DNA of 64,000 bases from Ligilactobacillus ruminis DSM 20403 = NBRC 102161. Its GTDB lineage: Bacteria > Bacillota > Bacilli > Lactobacillales > Lactobacillaceae. The stretch spans positions 23,076-87,075 of the forward strand of contig NZ_FOPI01000007.1 of assembly GCF_900113455.1 (NCBI RefSeq), written 5' to 3'. A program made the translations under genes and the position numbers. The notes beneath the pieces are model-generated. The model did no database searches. It was not told the origin of the DNA and saw only the letters and a list, made by a program, of their open reading frames with translations. This document shows, one piece after another, positions 17,233 through 26,931 of the stretch. Position 1 is the stretch's first letter; each line of letters opens with the position of its first letter.

Positions 17233-18333
17233 TTAGTCATTATGCACGTCGTTTCGGCCAAACAAATCCAAAGCGATGTTTTCATACTCGATTGAATCGA
17301 TTGACGTCATCGAAAGTCCCATCAAACGAATTGACTCGCCTTCAGAATAAAGTTCGTCAAGCAATTGGCGCCCGTAATACGCAATCATCGTCGCATCGTT
17401 TTGAAAGTAATCAGCCAAAGTCAGCCGCTTGGTTTTTGTTTCAAATTCAGAGTTTCGAACCTTGACTACCAATGTTTTGCCATGTTTTTGCGCCCGTGTC
17501 AGATCATCTGCCAATTTTTGCGCCGTCCATTTGAGCTGCTCATCTATTTCTTCATTTGAAACAAGCGGCATGTTAAAAGTCCGTTCAACTCCAAAAGATT
17601 TGCGTTCTCTTTGCCATTCAACCTCTCTGTCGTCAATTCCTCTGACCTGCTCATAGAAAAAATGTCCCATTTTACCGAAATAGTGAATCAGATCCAGTTC
17701 CGAAAGCCCGTAAAGGTCATAACCGTTATAAACTCCCAGCTCATGCATTTTGATCACGGTTTTTCTGCCGACGCCTCTGAATTTTTCAATTTTTAACGGC
17801 AATAAAAAATCCAGTGCCTCATCTTCTCTGACAAGCGTCATCCCGACCGGCTTGGCATAATCGGAAGCAAGCTTGGCCAAAAATTTATTATAAGATATTC
17901 CGGTCGAACAGGTCAGGCCTGTCTTTTCAAAAATTTCTTGCTGGATCCGGTGCGCGATTATCGTTGCCGATTTAAAGCCAAGCTTGCACTCCGTCACGTC
18001 AAGATACGCTTCATCAAATGCAATTGGCTCAACCTTATCAGTATATTCATGGAAAATTTCATGAATCTCTTTTGAAACCTGGCGATATTTCTTAAAGTCC
18101 GGCGGCACGAAAACGGCATCCGGGCAAAGATTCAATGCCTCGTTCGCATTCATGGCAGAATGAACTCCAAAAGATCTTGCAACATAATTAGCCGTTGAAA
18201 CGACCCCTTTGCCGCCTGAATGTCTAGGGTCTCTTGCAATCACCACCGGCTTGCCTGCCAATTTTTGATTGTCTCTTACTTCAATCGAGGCATAAAAACA
18301 ATCCATATCGACATGAATGATTTTGCGAGCCAT
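17233..18333 (-). CDS. dinB: DNA polymerase IV
   Basis: A 366-residue Y-family polymerase for error-prone bypass of DNA lesions. Palm motifs are HVDMDCFYASIEV (residues 7-19) and AFDEAYLDVTE (about 104-114), carrying the catalytic acids, and there is a helix-hairpin-helix FRGVGRKTVIKMHELG near residue 185. A little-finger domain follows. I see no LexA-like box that I can defend upstream. Confidence 0.95.
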   Translation of the reverse strand: MARKIIHVDMDCFYASIEVRDNQKLAGKPVVIARDPRHSGGKGVVSTANYVARSFGVHSAMNANEALNLCPDAVFVPPDFKKYRQVSKEIHEIFHEYTDKVEPIAFDEAYLDVTECKLGFKSATIIAHRIQQEIFEKTGLTCSTGISYNKFLAKLASDYAKPVGMTLVREDEALDFLLPLKIEKFRGVGRKTVIKMHELGVYNGYDLYGLSELDLIHYFGKMGHFFYEQVRGIDDREVEWQRERKSFGVERTFNMPLVSNEEIDEQLKWTAQKLADDLTRAQKHGKTLVVKVRNSEFETKTKRLTLADYFQNDATMIAYYGRQLLDELYSEGESIRLMGLSMTSIDSIEYENIALDLFGRNDVHND

Positions 18334-18996
18334 GAAAATCCCCCCTGTCCGTTATTTTAATTATACATTAATTCCGCTCAAAAAAGCAAACATATGTGCC
18401 GGATCCTTAAACCGAGTCTAGCCTGGGGAAACGTCCTTCTCCCCGCCGGAATTAAACGAAATACCGAACGAAGACGATCGATTTGCGACTTGCTTTGTCT
18501 AGCATTTTTTCAATTTTGATACATGAAAACAAACTTTTTTTGTCAAATACAGTGCTGAGCATTTCCTGCTCAATCAATATGCCAAGCCATCAGTTACGGG
18601 CCAAACGGCGATTCTTGAAATTTGTCCGTAAAAGCCTGAACAGTTTGGGATAGCAGATAGACAAAAATGAGACATTTATCCCAGTTTTTATCTACTTTCG
18701 AGGCTGCGCTAAATCATAGTCATGGGCAAAAGTCTGATTTTTGAGATCTGCCCGTAAAATGCAGCTCCCCCTCGAACTTCCTTCGATTGCATACAGAACG
18801 TTTTGATACACGAAAATGAAAACAGACTCTTTCTTATTTCCACCATGGCAGACGATTGTCATGCATACGCGAAAGCCCGGATGAGATTTGCAATTGGCTG
18901 CAAATCATCCGGGCTTTTAAGGAAGAGTTTTTCCAAGCATCACGGCCACAAATCCGATGTCTCTTGTAAACTATTTTTAGCTGACTGAAAGAACTG
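18334..18996. other. 660-bp intergenic region dominated by repeat copy B
   Basis: No gene is visible between dinB and zwf. From about 18414 to 18940 the space is a MITE-like repeat described separately. The remainder is AT-rich flank of the dinB promoter region and a short tail before the zwf stop. Confidence 0.7.
18414..18940 (+). repeat. MITE-like intergenic repeat, copy B (longest)
   Basis: It begins with GAGTCTAGCCTGGGGAAA and ends GGAAGAGTTTTTCC. Shared modules are ATACCGAACGAAG, TAGCATTTTTTCAATTTT, GATACATGAAAACAAAC, TGTCAAATACAGTGCTGAGC, a distal CATGCATACGCG and the hairpin CCCGGATGAG...CATCCGGG. It is longer than copies C and D because it holds two TTACGGGC-type hairpin units and an extra segment with ATGAGACATTTATCCC. 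Confidence 0.7.
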
Positions 18997-20457
18997 TTAA
19001 AATTCCCAATGATTTCCGTCTTTTTCAAGCAATTCGTCGGAAGCTTTCGGTCCCATCGTCTTGCATGCGTAATTCGGAAAAGCGTCAACCGAAAGATCTT
19101 CATCGTCCCAAGCTTTTCTGATCGAATCAAGAAACTTCCATGAATATGAAAGTTCGTCCCAACGAGCAAAATTCATCGTTTCGCCGCGAAGGGCATTCAA
19201 AATCAAGCGTTCATAGGCTTCAGGCATCTCCGCTTTTTGCTCATCGCTGAGACTGTATCCGATGTCAATCGATTCAGTATCAAAGTTTTGTCCGACCTTT
19301 TTGGTATTCAGCTGAATCGAAATTCCTGGTTCGGGATCGACGTTGATCGTCAAAACATCGCTTTTAAGACAGCTGTCTTTGAAAACTACCACCGGCATCT
19401 GCTTGAAGACGACATCGATTCTGGTTGCCTTTTCTTTCATGCGCTTGCCTGTTCTGATATAAATCGGCACACCGGCAAAATCCATGTTCTCAACTGCAAG
19501 CTTGCCGGCAACAAACGTTTCCGTCATCGAATCAGACGCAACCTGATCTTCATCTCGGTATGCTTTCAATCCAGCGTCACTGCCGTATTGTCCCCTGACA
19601 AAATTTTTTTTGACCTCATCAGCATTGTAAACCTTCAAGGATTTTAACGCATTGATCTTTTCTCTTGAAATATCTTCTGCAGAATAAGAAACAGGCGCAT
19701 TCATCGTCAAAAGCGTCACAATCTGCAAAATATGATTTTGAACCATATCGCGCAACGCACCGGATGTTTCATAATACCCGGCACGTTCCTCAACGCCGAG
19801 TGCTTCGCTCAAAGTAATCTGAATATTGCTGATATAACGATTGTTCCACATCGCATTGAACATGCTGTTTCCGAAGCGAACCGCCAAAATATTCTGCACC
19901 ATTTCCTTGCCGAGATAGTGATCGATTCGAAAAACGTCCCGTTCAGGAAAAACGGAACCAATTTCATCGTTCAAAGCCTTGGCGCTTTCATAATCATGAC
20001 CAAACGGTTTTTCGACAACAACTCGATTATAACCGTTCTTCGTAATGATTTCCTGCGTTTTCAAGTGCTCGCAGATCGTCCCGAAAAAGCGCGGCGACAT
20101 TGCCAGATAATACAGGCGATTTCCACATAAGCCGTATTTTTCATCAAGCTTGTCTGCCAGATCTCGAAGCGTGACATAATGATTCGTATCATTTACGTTA
20201 TGCGATTGATAATAGAAATGACTTGCAAAATCATTGGCCTTTTCTTCATCATCTGACAAATCTGCGATTGATTCTTTGATTACTTCATGATAATGTTCAT
20301 CCGTCCAAGGGCGGCGGGCCGTTCCGATAACGGCAAAGTGGTTTTTCAAATAGCCGCGCTTATACAAATTAAAAAGCGACGGGTACAATTTCCTTTGTGC
20401 CAAATCCCCCGTTCCGCCAAAAATGATAAACAGTGCCTGTTGTTCAGTATTATTCAT
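18997..20457 (-). CDS. zwf: Glucose-6-phosphate 1-dehydrogenase
   Basis: A 486-residue NADP-dependent enzyme converting glucose 6-phosphate to 6-phosphogluconolactone in the pentose phosphate/phosphoketolase route. The coenzyme motif is FGGTGDLAQRKL (about residues 13-24) and the active-site signature RIDHYLGKE lies near residue 175. The start at ATG 20457 matches family N-termini, but no Shine-Dalgarno box lies directly before it. The only good box (AAGAAGGGAG) is about 55 bases further upstream, beyond a GC-rich hairpin. A TTG start before that hairpin would add 23 residues. Confidence 0.93.
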   Translation of the reverse strand: MNNTEQQALFIIFGGTGDLAQRKLYPSLFNLYKRGYLKNHFAVIGTARRPWTDEHYHEVIKESIADLSDDEEKANDFASHFYYQSHNVNDTNHYVTLRDLADKLDEKYGLCGNRLYYLAMSPRFFGTICEHLKTQEIITKNGYNRVVVEKPFGHDYESAKALNDEIGSVFPERDVFRIDHYLGKEMVQNILAVRFGNSMFNAMWNNRYISNIQITLSEALGVEERAGYYETSGALRDMVQNHILQIVTLLTMNAPVSYSAEDISREKINALKSLKVYNADEVKKNFVRGQYGSDAGLKAYRDEDQVASDSMTETFVAGKLAVENMDFAGVPIYIRTGKRMKEKATRIDVVFKQMPVVVFKDSCLKSDVLTINVDPEPGISIQLNTKKVGQNFDTESIDIGYSLSDEQKAEMPEAYERLILNALRGETMNFARWDELSYSWKFLDSIRKAWDDEDLSVDAFPNYACKTMGPKASDELLEKDGNHWEF

Positions 20458-20461
20458 TGAT

Positions 20462-20520
20462 ATCTGGGCGAGATGCCCCAATACGAGGCGTGGTGAACCA
20501 CGGTATCCCGCGCTCCCTTC
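20462..20520 (-). other. GC-rich hairpin between Shine-Dalgarno and zwf start
   Basis: On the minus strand AAGAAGGGAG is followed by GCGGGA, an inner perfect hairpin CGTGGT/ACCACG, and TCTCGC, which can pair with GCGGGA. Folding would bring the ribosome-binding site to roughly 12 bases from the ATG. The block differs in composition from its surroundings and looks inserted. Confidence 0.4.
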
Positions 20521-20634
20521 TTTCAAAATTTTGACTTGAGTCCTTCAATCTGCCTTTTTGTTTTATCTCAAGGTACCACAATCTATATTTTACTAATCTG
20601 AACAGATTTTAACAAGGATTTTGCCTTTCGATGT

Positions 20635-20664
20635 TCAAAAAAGAGCCAAGAAAAACTCGGCTCC
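20635..20664 (-). terminator. Terminator on the minus strand downstream of the fab cluster
   Basis: Stem GAGCCGAG/CTTGGCTC followed by six Ts. It closes transcription coming from fabI and the hairpin-rich stretch. Confidence 0.75.
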
Positions 20665-20699
20665 GCATACAATTCTGATTATCTGAATCATTTTATCAA

Positions 20700-20985
20700 C
20701 CACCACCGATTTAAAGTCAGCGGCTTGTGAGATATGAACCCTAACGGATTTCAGACCACAATTTACATAGATACAAACAACTTGTCTGACCAGTCGAAGC
20801 CGTAATCAAGCAGCGGTCGTCTAATTACCAATGTCTTTTATGTCCCCAGGTTGCCATAGAGACGATACAGTCATAGACAGCCAACTCGTACATGATGCAA
20901 TTGCCAAGCTGTTCGCTGTCTATAATTATTAGAACACATTATGTCTATCCATCCCATGATTAAAGTCACGGGATTTCCGGCTAGA
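20700..20985 (-). repeat. Hairpin-rich intergenic element (IS605-like ends or structured RNA)
   Basis: No gene lies in these 285 bases. Reading the minus strand: a long stem ATTATGTCTA/TAGACATAAT enclosing ATCCCGTGA-CTTTAA-TCATGGGAT (20935-20988), then ATAGACAGC paired with GCTGTCTAT (about 20870-20928), and at the far end CCGCTGA-CTTTAAA-TCGGTGG (about 20705-20735). The first and last hairpins share a CTTTAA loop, as the two ends of a non-autonomous IS200/IS605 derivative would. A transcribed, folded RNA ending at the terminator near 20650 is an alternative. Confidence 0.4.
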
Positions 20986-20990
20986 CATAA

Positions 20991-21755
20991 TCAAATCAAA
21001 TGAACGCCCTTATCCACGTATAATACGTCTCCGACGACGCCTGTCGAAAGATCGCTCATCAAAAATGCGCACATCCCGCCTATTTGCGACGTTGTCACTG
21101 AAACGCAGTCAACTGCGCGATTTTGCGACATATCGAGCAGTTTTGAATGGTCTTTGATGCCCGTAACGGCCAAAGTCTTAACGGCTCCCGCCGAAATCGC
21201 ATTGACCCTGATTCCTTGCGCACCGAGATCGCGTGCCATATAACGCATTTCAGCCTCAAGAGCAGCTTTTGCGATTCCCATCGTATTGTAGCTTGGAATG
21301 GCACGAGTCGAACCCATGTACGTCAAAGTCGCAAGGCTTGCATTTTCATTAAGAAGTTCTTTTTCAACCGCAAACTTTGCAACGGCCAAAAAGGAATAGC
21401 TTGAAACGTCCAATGCTTGAGCAAAACCAGCACGAGTGGAATTCAAAATGTTGCCTTCAAGCTCCTGTTTAGGGGCAAATGCAATCGCATGAACAATGCC
21501 GTCGATCGTGCCGAAACGTTCCTTGACGATTGAAAAAGCCGCCTGAATGCTTTCATCGCTTGAAACGTCGCATTCAACCAAGCGTTCTTCATCGCCAACA
21601 AGTTTGAGCAGACTCTTTTTCAAACGTTCGTTTTGGTACGTGTAAATTAATTGAGCGCCTTGTTCCTGCATGACTGAAGCACAGCCCCATGCAATCGAAC
21701 GACGATTTGCAACGCCCATCACGAGAATTTTTTTGCCTTCCAACAAATTTCCCAC
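20991..21755 (-). CDS. fabI: Enoyl-[acyl-carrier-protein] reductase
   Basis: A 254-residue NAD(P)H-dependent reductase performing the last step of each fatty-acid elongation round. It has the FabI form of the nucleotide site (GVANRRSIAWGCA, residues 14-26) and the Y-x6-K catalytic pair in YNTMGIAKAAL. It is the distal gene of the fatty-acid cluster, 18 bp after accA. Confidence 0.96.
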   Translation of the reverse strand: MGNLLEGKKILVMGVANRRSIAWGCASVMQEQGAQLIYTYQNERLKKSLLKLVGDEERLVECDVSSDESIQAAFSIVKERFGTIDGIVHAIAFAPKQELEGNILNSTRAGFAQALDVSSYSFLAVAKFAVEKELLNENASLATLTYMGSTRAIPSYNTMGIAKAALEAEMRYMARDLGAQGIRVNAISAGAVKTLAVTGIKDHSKLLDMSQNRAVDCVSVTTSQIGGMCAFLMSDLSTGVVGDVLYVDKGVHLI

Positions 21756-21773
21756 TTTAACTCATCTCTTTCT

Positions 21774-22556
21774 CTAAAATTTCCGGAAACGCGAATGCCT
21801 CTTGCTGAGCAGCTGTTCCGGCGTTAATTTTTCAAGTTTTTGCAGTCTTTCATCTAATACTTTTGCAATTTCGGCAATGGTTTGACGATGGCTACGGTGT
21901 TCAGGAATGATTCCTTCAATCACGTCATTTTTAAGCAAGGATGCGGGCGTAAGCTGCATGATTTCACAGGCTTCATCGCTTCTCCTGCTGTCTTTCCAAA
22001 GAATCGAGGCAAAACCTTCAGGAGACAAAACGGAATACATGCTGTTTTCAAGCATCCAGACCTCGTCTCCGCAAGCAAGGGCCAATGCTCCGCCGCTTCC
22101 GCCTTCGCCAAAGATAACCGTGACAAACGGTACTTTCAAGGTTGAAAATTCCAGCAGATTGCGTGCAATCGCTTCACCTTGCCCGTGTTCCTCTGCGCTC
22201 CTGCCCGGATATGCACCAGACGTATTGACAAATGCAATCACCGGTCGATTAAATTTTTCTGCCTGTTTTGCCAAACGCAGCGCCTTTTTGTAGCCACCAG
22301 GAGACGGGCAGCCGAAATTTTTAGCAATGCGTTCCTTGGGAGAAACGCCTTTATCGGTCGCAATTATCGTCACCGGCTTTTTTTTGAACGTTCCGATGCC
22401 GGCTACGATTGCCTGATCATCTTGATAATTGCGATCACCGTGAAATTCGATAAAATCTGCAAACAAGCCCTTTATCAGTTCCGGAGTCGTGATTTTTTCC
22501 GGTGCCCTCGACAAGGCAACGATCTGAGCGGCCGTTTTATCTTTTTTTAATTTCAA
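21774..22556 (-). CDS. accA: Acetyl-CoA carboxylase carboxyltransferase subunit alpha
   Basis: A 260-residue subunit that pairs with AccD to transfer carboxyl from biotin to acetyl-CoA. Crotonase-fold features include FHGDRNYQDDQAIVAGIG, the oxyanion-type glycines in GEGGSGGALAL and ENSMYSVLSPEGFASILWKD. It starts directly after the accD stop with no gap. The N-terminal helix found in longer AccA proteins is short, as is usual in lactobacilli. Confidence 0.95.
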   Translation of the reverse strand: MKLKKDKTAAQIVALSRAPEKITTPELIKGLFADFIEFHGDRNYQDDQAIVAGIGTFKKKPVTIIATDKGVSPKERIAKNFGCPSPGGYKKALRLAKQAEKFNRPVIAFVNTSGAYPGRSAEEHGQGEAIARNLLEFSTLKVPFVTVIFGEGGSGGALALACGDEVWMLENSMYSVLSPEGFASILWKDSRRSDEACEIMQLTPASLLKNDVIEGIIPEHRSHRQTIAEIAKVLDERLQKLEKLTPEQLLSKRHSRFRKF

Positions 22557-23405
22557 TTACTCACCCGCTCTCTCGTGCATCATCAGAATTTTTTCAAGCA
22601 GCTGTTTTTCATCATGCCGTTTGACGATGGCATCAACAAAGCCGTTTTTTTGCAACGTTTCAGCGCTTTGAAGATCATCGGGAATCTTTTGGTGCATCGT
22701 TTGCTCAATTACCCGCTTGCCGGCAAAACCGACCAAAGCATGCGGCTCAGCCAAAATAATATCGCCTTGCATCGCATAGCTCGCCGTCACGCCTCCCGTT
22801 GTCGGATCCGTCAGCACGCTGACATACAGCAAGCCGCAATCGCCGTGTTTTTTAACTGCTTGGGAAACCTTTGCCATTTGCATCAAGGAAAAAATTCCTT
22901 CCTGCATCCTGGCACCGCCAGAGGCCGTAAAAACAACCACCGGAAGCTTTTGTGAAATAGCTGTTTCAAACAGACGCGTCAATTTTTCTCCGGCAACGGT
23001 CCCGAGCGACCCCATTACGAAGTAAGGATCCATGATTCCGAGCGCAAATTTTTGCTTGTTGATTTTTGCGATTCCGCTCAAAACAGATTCATTTATCCAC
23101 GAATTCTTCTTTCCCTTGGCAAGCTTTTCATCATAATCAGGAAAGTTCAACGGGTCTGTCGTTTGAAGATTGCCGTCCGTTTCCTCGAATTCATCAACCA
23201 GCCATGACAGCCGTTCTTTGGCTCTTATTCGAAAGCCATAGCTGCATTCGGGGCATTCTTTGTAACAATCAAAATCTTTGTGGTAGATCGGATGTCCGCA
23301 TTTCGGACATTTGATCCACATTCCGTCAGGAACCTTTGCCATTGCCTTCTTATCAGCTTTAACGTGTCTTTGTCCCAACGTCTTTAATTCATTAAACAGT
23401 TGCAT
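22557..23405 (-). CDS. accD: Acetyl-CoA carboxylase carboxyltransferase subunit beta
   Basis: A 282-residue subunit with the N-terminal zinc ribbon CPKCGHPIYHKDFDCYKECPEC (two CxxC pairs, about residues 33-55) and the carboxyltransferase core (SGGARMQEG, DPTTGGVTASYA). I start it at ATG 23405 (MQLFNEL), which overlaps the accC end by 14 bases and suggests coupled translation. Confidence 0.95.
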   Translation of the reverse strand: MQLFNELKTLGQRHVKADKKAMAKVPDGMWIKCPKCGHPIYHKDFDCYKECPECSYGFRIRAKERLSWLVDEFEETDGNLQTTDPLNFPDYDEKLAKGKKNSWINESVLSGIAKINKQKFALGIMDPYFVMGSLGTVAGEKLTRLFETAISQKLPVVVFTASGGARMQEGIFSLMQMAKVSQAVKKHGDCGLLYVSVLTDPTTGGVTASYAMQGDIILAEPHALVGFAGKRVIEQTMHQKIPDDLQSAETLQKNGFVDAIVKRHDEKQLLEKILMMHERAGE

Positions 23406-24771
23406 TCTTTTCACTTCGCTTCCATTTTGGCAAAAAGACGCGTTCCAAATAATCGGTCGTCGTCTTTCCGCTCAAAAATTCAGGGTCCTCTAAGATTGCC
23501 AGATGGAAATCGCGGTTGATCGTGATGCCTGAAATAATCATTTCCGACAACAGGCGTTTGACTTTTTCGACCGCTTCATGGCGATCATGTCCAAGAGCAA
23601 TCACCTTGGCAATCATCGAATCATAATAAGGAGAAATTTCTGTCCCGGCATAAAGGTCGGAATCGATTCTCATCCCCAGGTTTCCGACCGGGAAGTACAA
23701 GTAGTTGATTCTGCCGATCGACGGCATGAAATTTTTAGCAGGATCTTCAGCGTTGATGCGGCATTCGATCGCGCTGCCCAACAGTTTGATGTCTTCTTGC
23801 CTGAACGGAAGCGGTTCTCCCGAAGCAACCCTGACTTGTGCCTTGACAAGATCAACGCCTGTCACCATCTCGGTTACGGTATGTTCAACCTGAATTCTGG
23901 TATTCATTTCCATAAAATAGAATCTGTGATTCTTGTCCATCAAAAACTCGATCGTTCCGGTATTCCTGTAGTCGATCGCATCGACCGCACGAACCGCAAT
24001 CTCGCCAAGCTGTTTTCTTTGCTCGGGCGTAACGAGAGAACATGGACTTTCTTCAATCATCTTTTGTTTGTTTCGCTGAATCGAACAGTCGCGTTCCGGG
24101 AAATACACGGAATGACCGAATTCGTCTCTGAAGACCTGGACTTCGATATGCTTGACGTTTTCCATGATTTTTTCAAGATACATCCTGGAATCGCCGAATG
24201 CGCTCAAAGCTTCACGCCGTGCCTCTTCATAAGCATTCGTAAGCTCTTCTTCATTATTGACCCTTCTGATTCCCTTGCCGCCGCCACCGGCCGCTGCTTT
24301 CAGCAAAACCGGGTATCCGACTTTTTCGGCGATTTTTCTGGCTTCTTCAACGTTGTCGATAAAGCCTTCGCTCCCCGGAATAACGGGAACGCCGCTTTGC
24401 TGCATCTGGATTCTGGCATTGGCCTTGTTCCCCATCAGTGAAATTGTCTCTGATTTCGGGCCAATGAAAGTAATTCCGCAGCTTTCACACATCTCGACAA
24501 AACGGCTGTTTTCAGAAAGAAAACCAAATCCGGGGTGAATTGCCTGAGCCCCGGTCCCGATTGCCGCCGCTAAAATATTCTTCATGTTCAAATAAGAATC
24601 TTGCGGTTTGGCCGAGCCGACGCAAACGGCCTCATCAGCCAGCTGAACATGCAGGCTCTCACGGTCAACGGTTGAGTAGATTGCCACCGATTTTATCCCG
24701 AGCTCTTTTAAAGAGCGAATGATCCGAACCGCAATTTCGCCGCGATTGGCTACTAAAACTTTTGAAAACAT
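23392..24771 (-). CDS. accC: Biotin carboxylase
   Basis: A 459-residue ATP-grasp enzyme that carboxylates the biotin of AccB. It opens with the standard MFSKVLVANRGEIAVRI, has the glycine-rich ATP loop AAGGGGKGIRRV (about 160-170) and the active-site segment EMNTRIQVEHTVTE (about 285-298). Length is normal. Confidence 0.96.
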   Translation of the reverse strand: MFSKVLVANRGEIAVRIIRSLKELGIKSVAIYSTVDRESLHVQLADEAVCVGSAKPQDSYLNMKNILAAAIGTGAQAIHPGFGFLSENSRFVEMCESCGITFIGPKSETISLMGNKANARIQMQQSGVPVIPGSEGFIDNVEEARKIAEKVGYPVLLKAAAGGGGKGIRRVNNEEELTNAYEEARREALSAFGDSRMYLEKIMENVKHIEVQVFRDEFGHSVYFPERDCSIQRNKQKMIEESPCSLVTPEQRKQLGEIAVRAVDAIDYRNTGTIEFLMDKNHRFYFMEMNTRIQVEHTVTEMVTGVDLVKAQVRVASGEPLPFRQEDIKLLGSAIECRINAEDPAKNFMPSIGRINYLYFPVGNLGMRIDSDLYAGTEISPYYDSMIAKVIALGHDRHEAVEKVKRLLSEMIISGITINRDFHLAILEDPEFLSGKTTTDYLERVFLPKWKRSEKNATV

Positions 24772-24789
24772 CGCTTTACCTACCTCTTG

Positions 24790-25218
24790 TTATCCGATCA
24801 TAAACGTCAGCTCCGCGCTGCAGCACTTTTTGCCGTCAATCGTTGCTTCAGCCTTGCCCGTCCCTATGTTGTTTCTGATTTTGTCTAGCGTAACCTCAAG
24901 TCTCAGCGTATCGCCGGGACGGACGACCTTTCTGAACCTTGCCTGACGAATGCCGCCAAAATAAGCCGTCTTGCCCTTGAATTCAGGCATCGAAAGCAAT
25001 GCAACGGCTCCGGTCTGAGCAAGCGCCTCAACGATCAATACGCCAGGCATGACCGGATTGTCAGGAAAATGTCCGTTGAACACTTCTTCATGAATCGTCA
25101 CGTTGCGCGTTGCGACCGCCTTTTTACCAGGTTCAAGCTCATCGACGCGGTCAATCAAAAGCATCGGATATCGATGAGGGATGATTTTTTGAATTTGTGT
25201 TGAATCTAAAACAACCAT
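24790..25218 (-). CDS. fabZ: 3-hydroxyacyl-ACP dehydratase FabZ (cluster copy)
   Basis: A 142-residue hot-dog-fold dehydratase. The catalytic His is in [26 protein letters not shown] and the Glu in [11 protein letters not shown]. It lies two bases after accB. A second, divergent FabZ is encoded at 30418; such pairs in lactic acid bacteria can split dehydratase and isomerase activities, so this could be the FabZ or the FabN-like partner. Confidence 0.93.
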   Translation of the reverse strand: MVVLDSTQIQKIIPHRYPMLLIDRVDELEPGKKAVATRNVTIHEEVFNGHFPDNPVMPGVLIVEALAQTGAVALLSMPEFKGKTAYFGGIRQARFRKVVRPGDTLRLEVTLDKIRNNIGTGKAEATIDGKKCCSAELTFMIG

Positions 25219-25220
25219 GC

Positions 25221-25682
25221 CTATCCCTCCGTAACTTTAAATAATGGCTGATCGAATTCGACAAGATCTTCGTTTTCGACCAGAACTTCAGAAATAACTC
25301 CATCAAGGTCGCTTTTGATTTCGGTCATCATTTTCATTGCCTCGATGATGCAGACGATGTCACCCTTGTGAACGCGCATTCCTTCAGTCACATACGGATC
25401 TTTGTCCGGTTCTGGTTTAAGATAGATCGTCCCGACCATTGGGGCCTTGATTGCTTTTCCGTCATCTTTTTCAGACGCTTTGCCTTTTTCCGAAGCGGAA
25501 ACGTCCTCAACGGCTTCGATTGCCGGCTTTTCGCTGCTTGCTTTGGCAATCGCAGGTTTTTCGAAAGAAACTTCATTCTTGCTTAAATGAATGTGAAACC
25601 CCTCGCTGGTGATTTCCAGTTCACGCATGTCAGAACCGTTGAATTCATCCATTAATTTTTGAATATCATTAAAGTCCAACAA
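25221..25682 (-). CDS. accB: Biotin carboxyl carrier protein of acetyl-CoA carboxylase
   Basis: A 153-residue protein with an N-terminal leader, a charged linker rich in Ala/Glu/Lys (about residues 40-75) and the biotinyl domain. The biotin-accepting lysine is in [11 protein letters not shown] near residue 117. It is the mobile carrier between AccC and AccA/AccD. Confidence 0.96.
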   Translation of the reverse strand: MLDFNDIQKLMDEFNGSDMRELEITSEGFHIHLSKNEVSFEKPAIAKASSEKPAIEAVEDVSASEKGKASEKDDGKAIKAPMVGTIYLKPEPDKDPYVTEGMRVHKGDIVCIIEAMKMMTEIKSDLDGVISEVLVENEDLVEFDQPLFKVTEG

Positions 25683-25684
25683 AA

Positions 25685-26917
25685 TTATTCACTCCATTTT
25701 CTGAACGCCACAACGGCATTGTGCCCGCCAAAGCCTAATGAGTTGCTGATCGCATACTCAAGATCAGGGGCTGATTCTTTATCTTTTGTTACAATGTTAA
25801 CTTTACACTCTTCGTCTTGAGTCGTCATTCCTATATTGACAGGTAACTTGCCATTTTGCAAGGAAAGAATCGTTGCACAGGCTTCGACTGCACCAGCGGC
25901 ACCAAGCAGATGCCCCGTCATGGACTTGGTTGAGCTGACGGGAACCTGATAATCCTTAAAGACCAGGTTGATTGCCTTGGCTTCGCCGGCATCGTTTGCT
26001 TTGGTTGCCGTCCCGTGAGCATTGACGTATCCGACGTCTTCCGGCTTGATTCCGGCTTCATCGATTGCCTGCTTCATCGCGCGTGCAGCCCCTTCCCCGG
26101 TCGGATCGGGCGCTGTCATGTGATATGCGTCGCAAGTGCTGCCATAACCGACCATTTCGGCAATGATTCTCGCACCGCGCGCTTTTGCGTGTTCTAATTC
26201 TTCCAAAACAAGACAGCCCGATCCTTCGCCCATGACAAATCCAGAGCGTTCCTTGTCAAACGGAATTGAAGCCTTGGTCGGATCGACTTGATCAGACAGT
26301 GCCGTCAATGCCGCAAAACCGGCAATTCCGATTTCATTTACCGAAGCTTCGGCGCCACCGGTCAGCATTACCTTGGCTCTGCCTTCTTTAATCTGACGAT
26401 ATGCTTCGCCAATCGAATTCGTTCCGGAAGAACAGGCCGTCACGATTGACGTACAGATATTCTTTGCCTTGACTCTAAGCGCAATGTTTCCCGCAGCCAT
26501 GTTTGCAATCGCTGTCGGAACAAAAAGCGGCGAAACTCGTTTCGGACCTTTTTCATGCATCTTGATGACTTGTTCTTGAATCGTCGTCAGTCCCCCGATG
26601 CCTGATCCAAAAATAACCCCCATATCTTCAGATGCGGTATTTTCCTCCGTTATGCCCGCATCCTCAATTGCTTGAAGCGCGGTGTCAACCGCATATTGAG
26701 AATAAAGATCCATCCGTTTGGCGGCCTTTTTGCCGACTCTTAACGTTGGATCAAAATTTTTGACCTCACCGGCATTCGTAATCCCCGTTTCGGATGCGTC
26801 AAATTTCGTAATAGGAGCAATCCCGAGCTTTCCCGCAAACAGATTTTCCTTAAATTCGACAACATCGTTTCCCAAAGGGTTAACTGTTCCCATTCCGGTA
26901 ACTACAACTCTTGTCAT
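25685..26917 (-). CDS. fabF: Beta-ketoacyl-ACP synthase II
   Basis: A 410-residue condensing enzyme extending acyl-ACP with malonyl-ACP. The Cys-His-His triad is visible in TACSSGTNSIGEA (Cys near 163), NAHGTATKANDA (His near 302) and KSMTGHLLGAAG (His near 338). It lies two bases before accB. Confidence 0.96.
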   Translation of the reverse strand: MTRVVVTGMGTVNPLGNDVVEFKENLFAGKLGIAPITKFDASETGITNAGEVKNFDPTLRVGKKAAKRMDLYSQYAVDTALQAIEDAGITEENTASEDMGVIFGSGIGGLTTIQEQVIKMHEKGPKRVSPLFVPTAIANMAAGNIALRVKAKNICTSIVTACSSGTNSIGEAYRQIKEGRAKVMLTGGAEASVNEIGIAGFAALTALSDQVDPTKASIPFDKERSGFVMGEGSGCLVLEELEHAKARGARIIAEMVGYGSTCDAYHMTAPDPTGEGAARAMKQAIDEAGIKPEDVGYVNAHGTATKANDAGEAKAINLVFKDYQVPVSSTKSMTGHLLGAAGAVEACATILSLQNGKLPVNIGMTTQDEECKVNIVTKDKESAPDLEYAISNSLGFGGHNAVVAFRKWSE

Positions 26918-26931
26918 GGACTAACTCCCTC

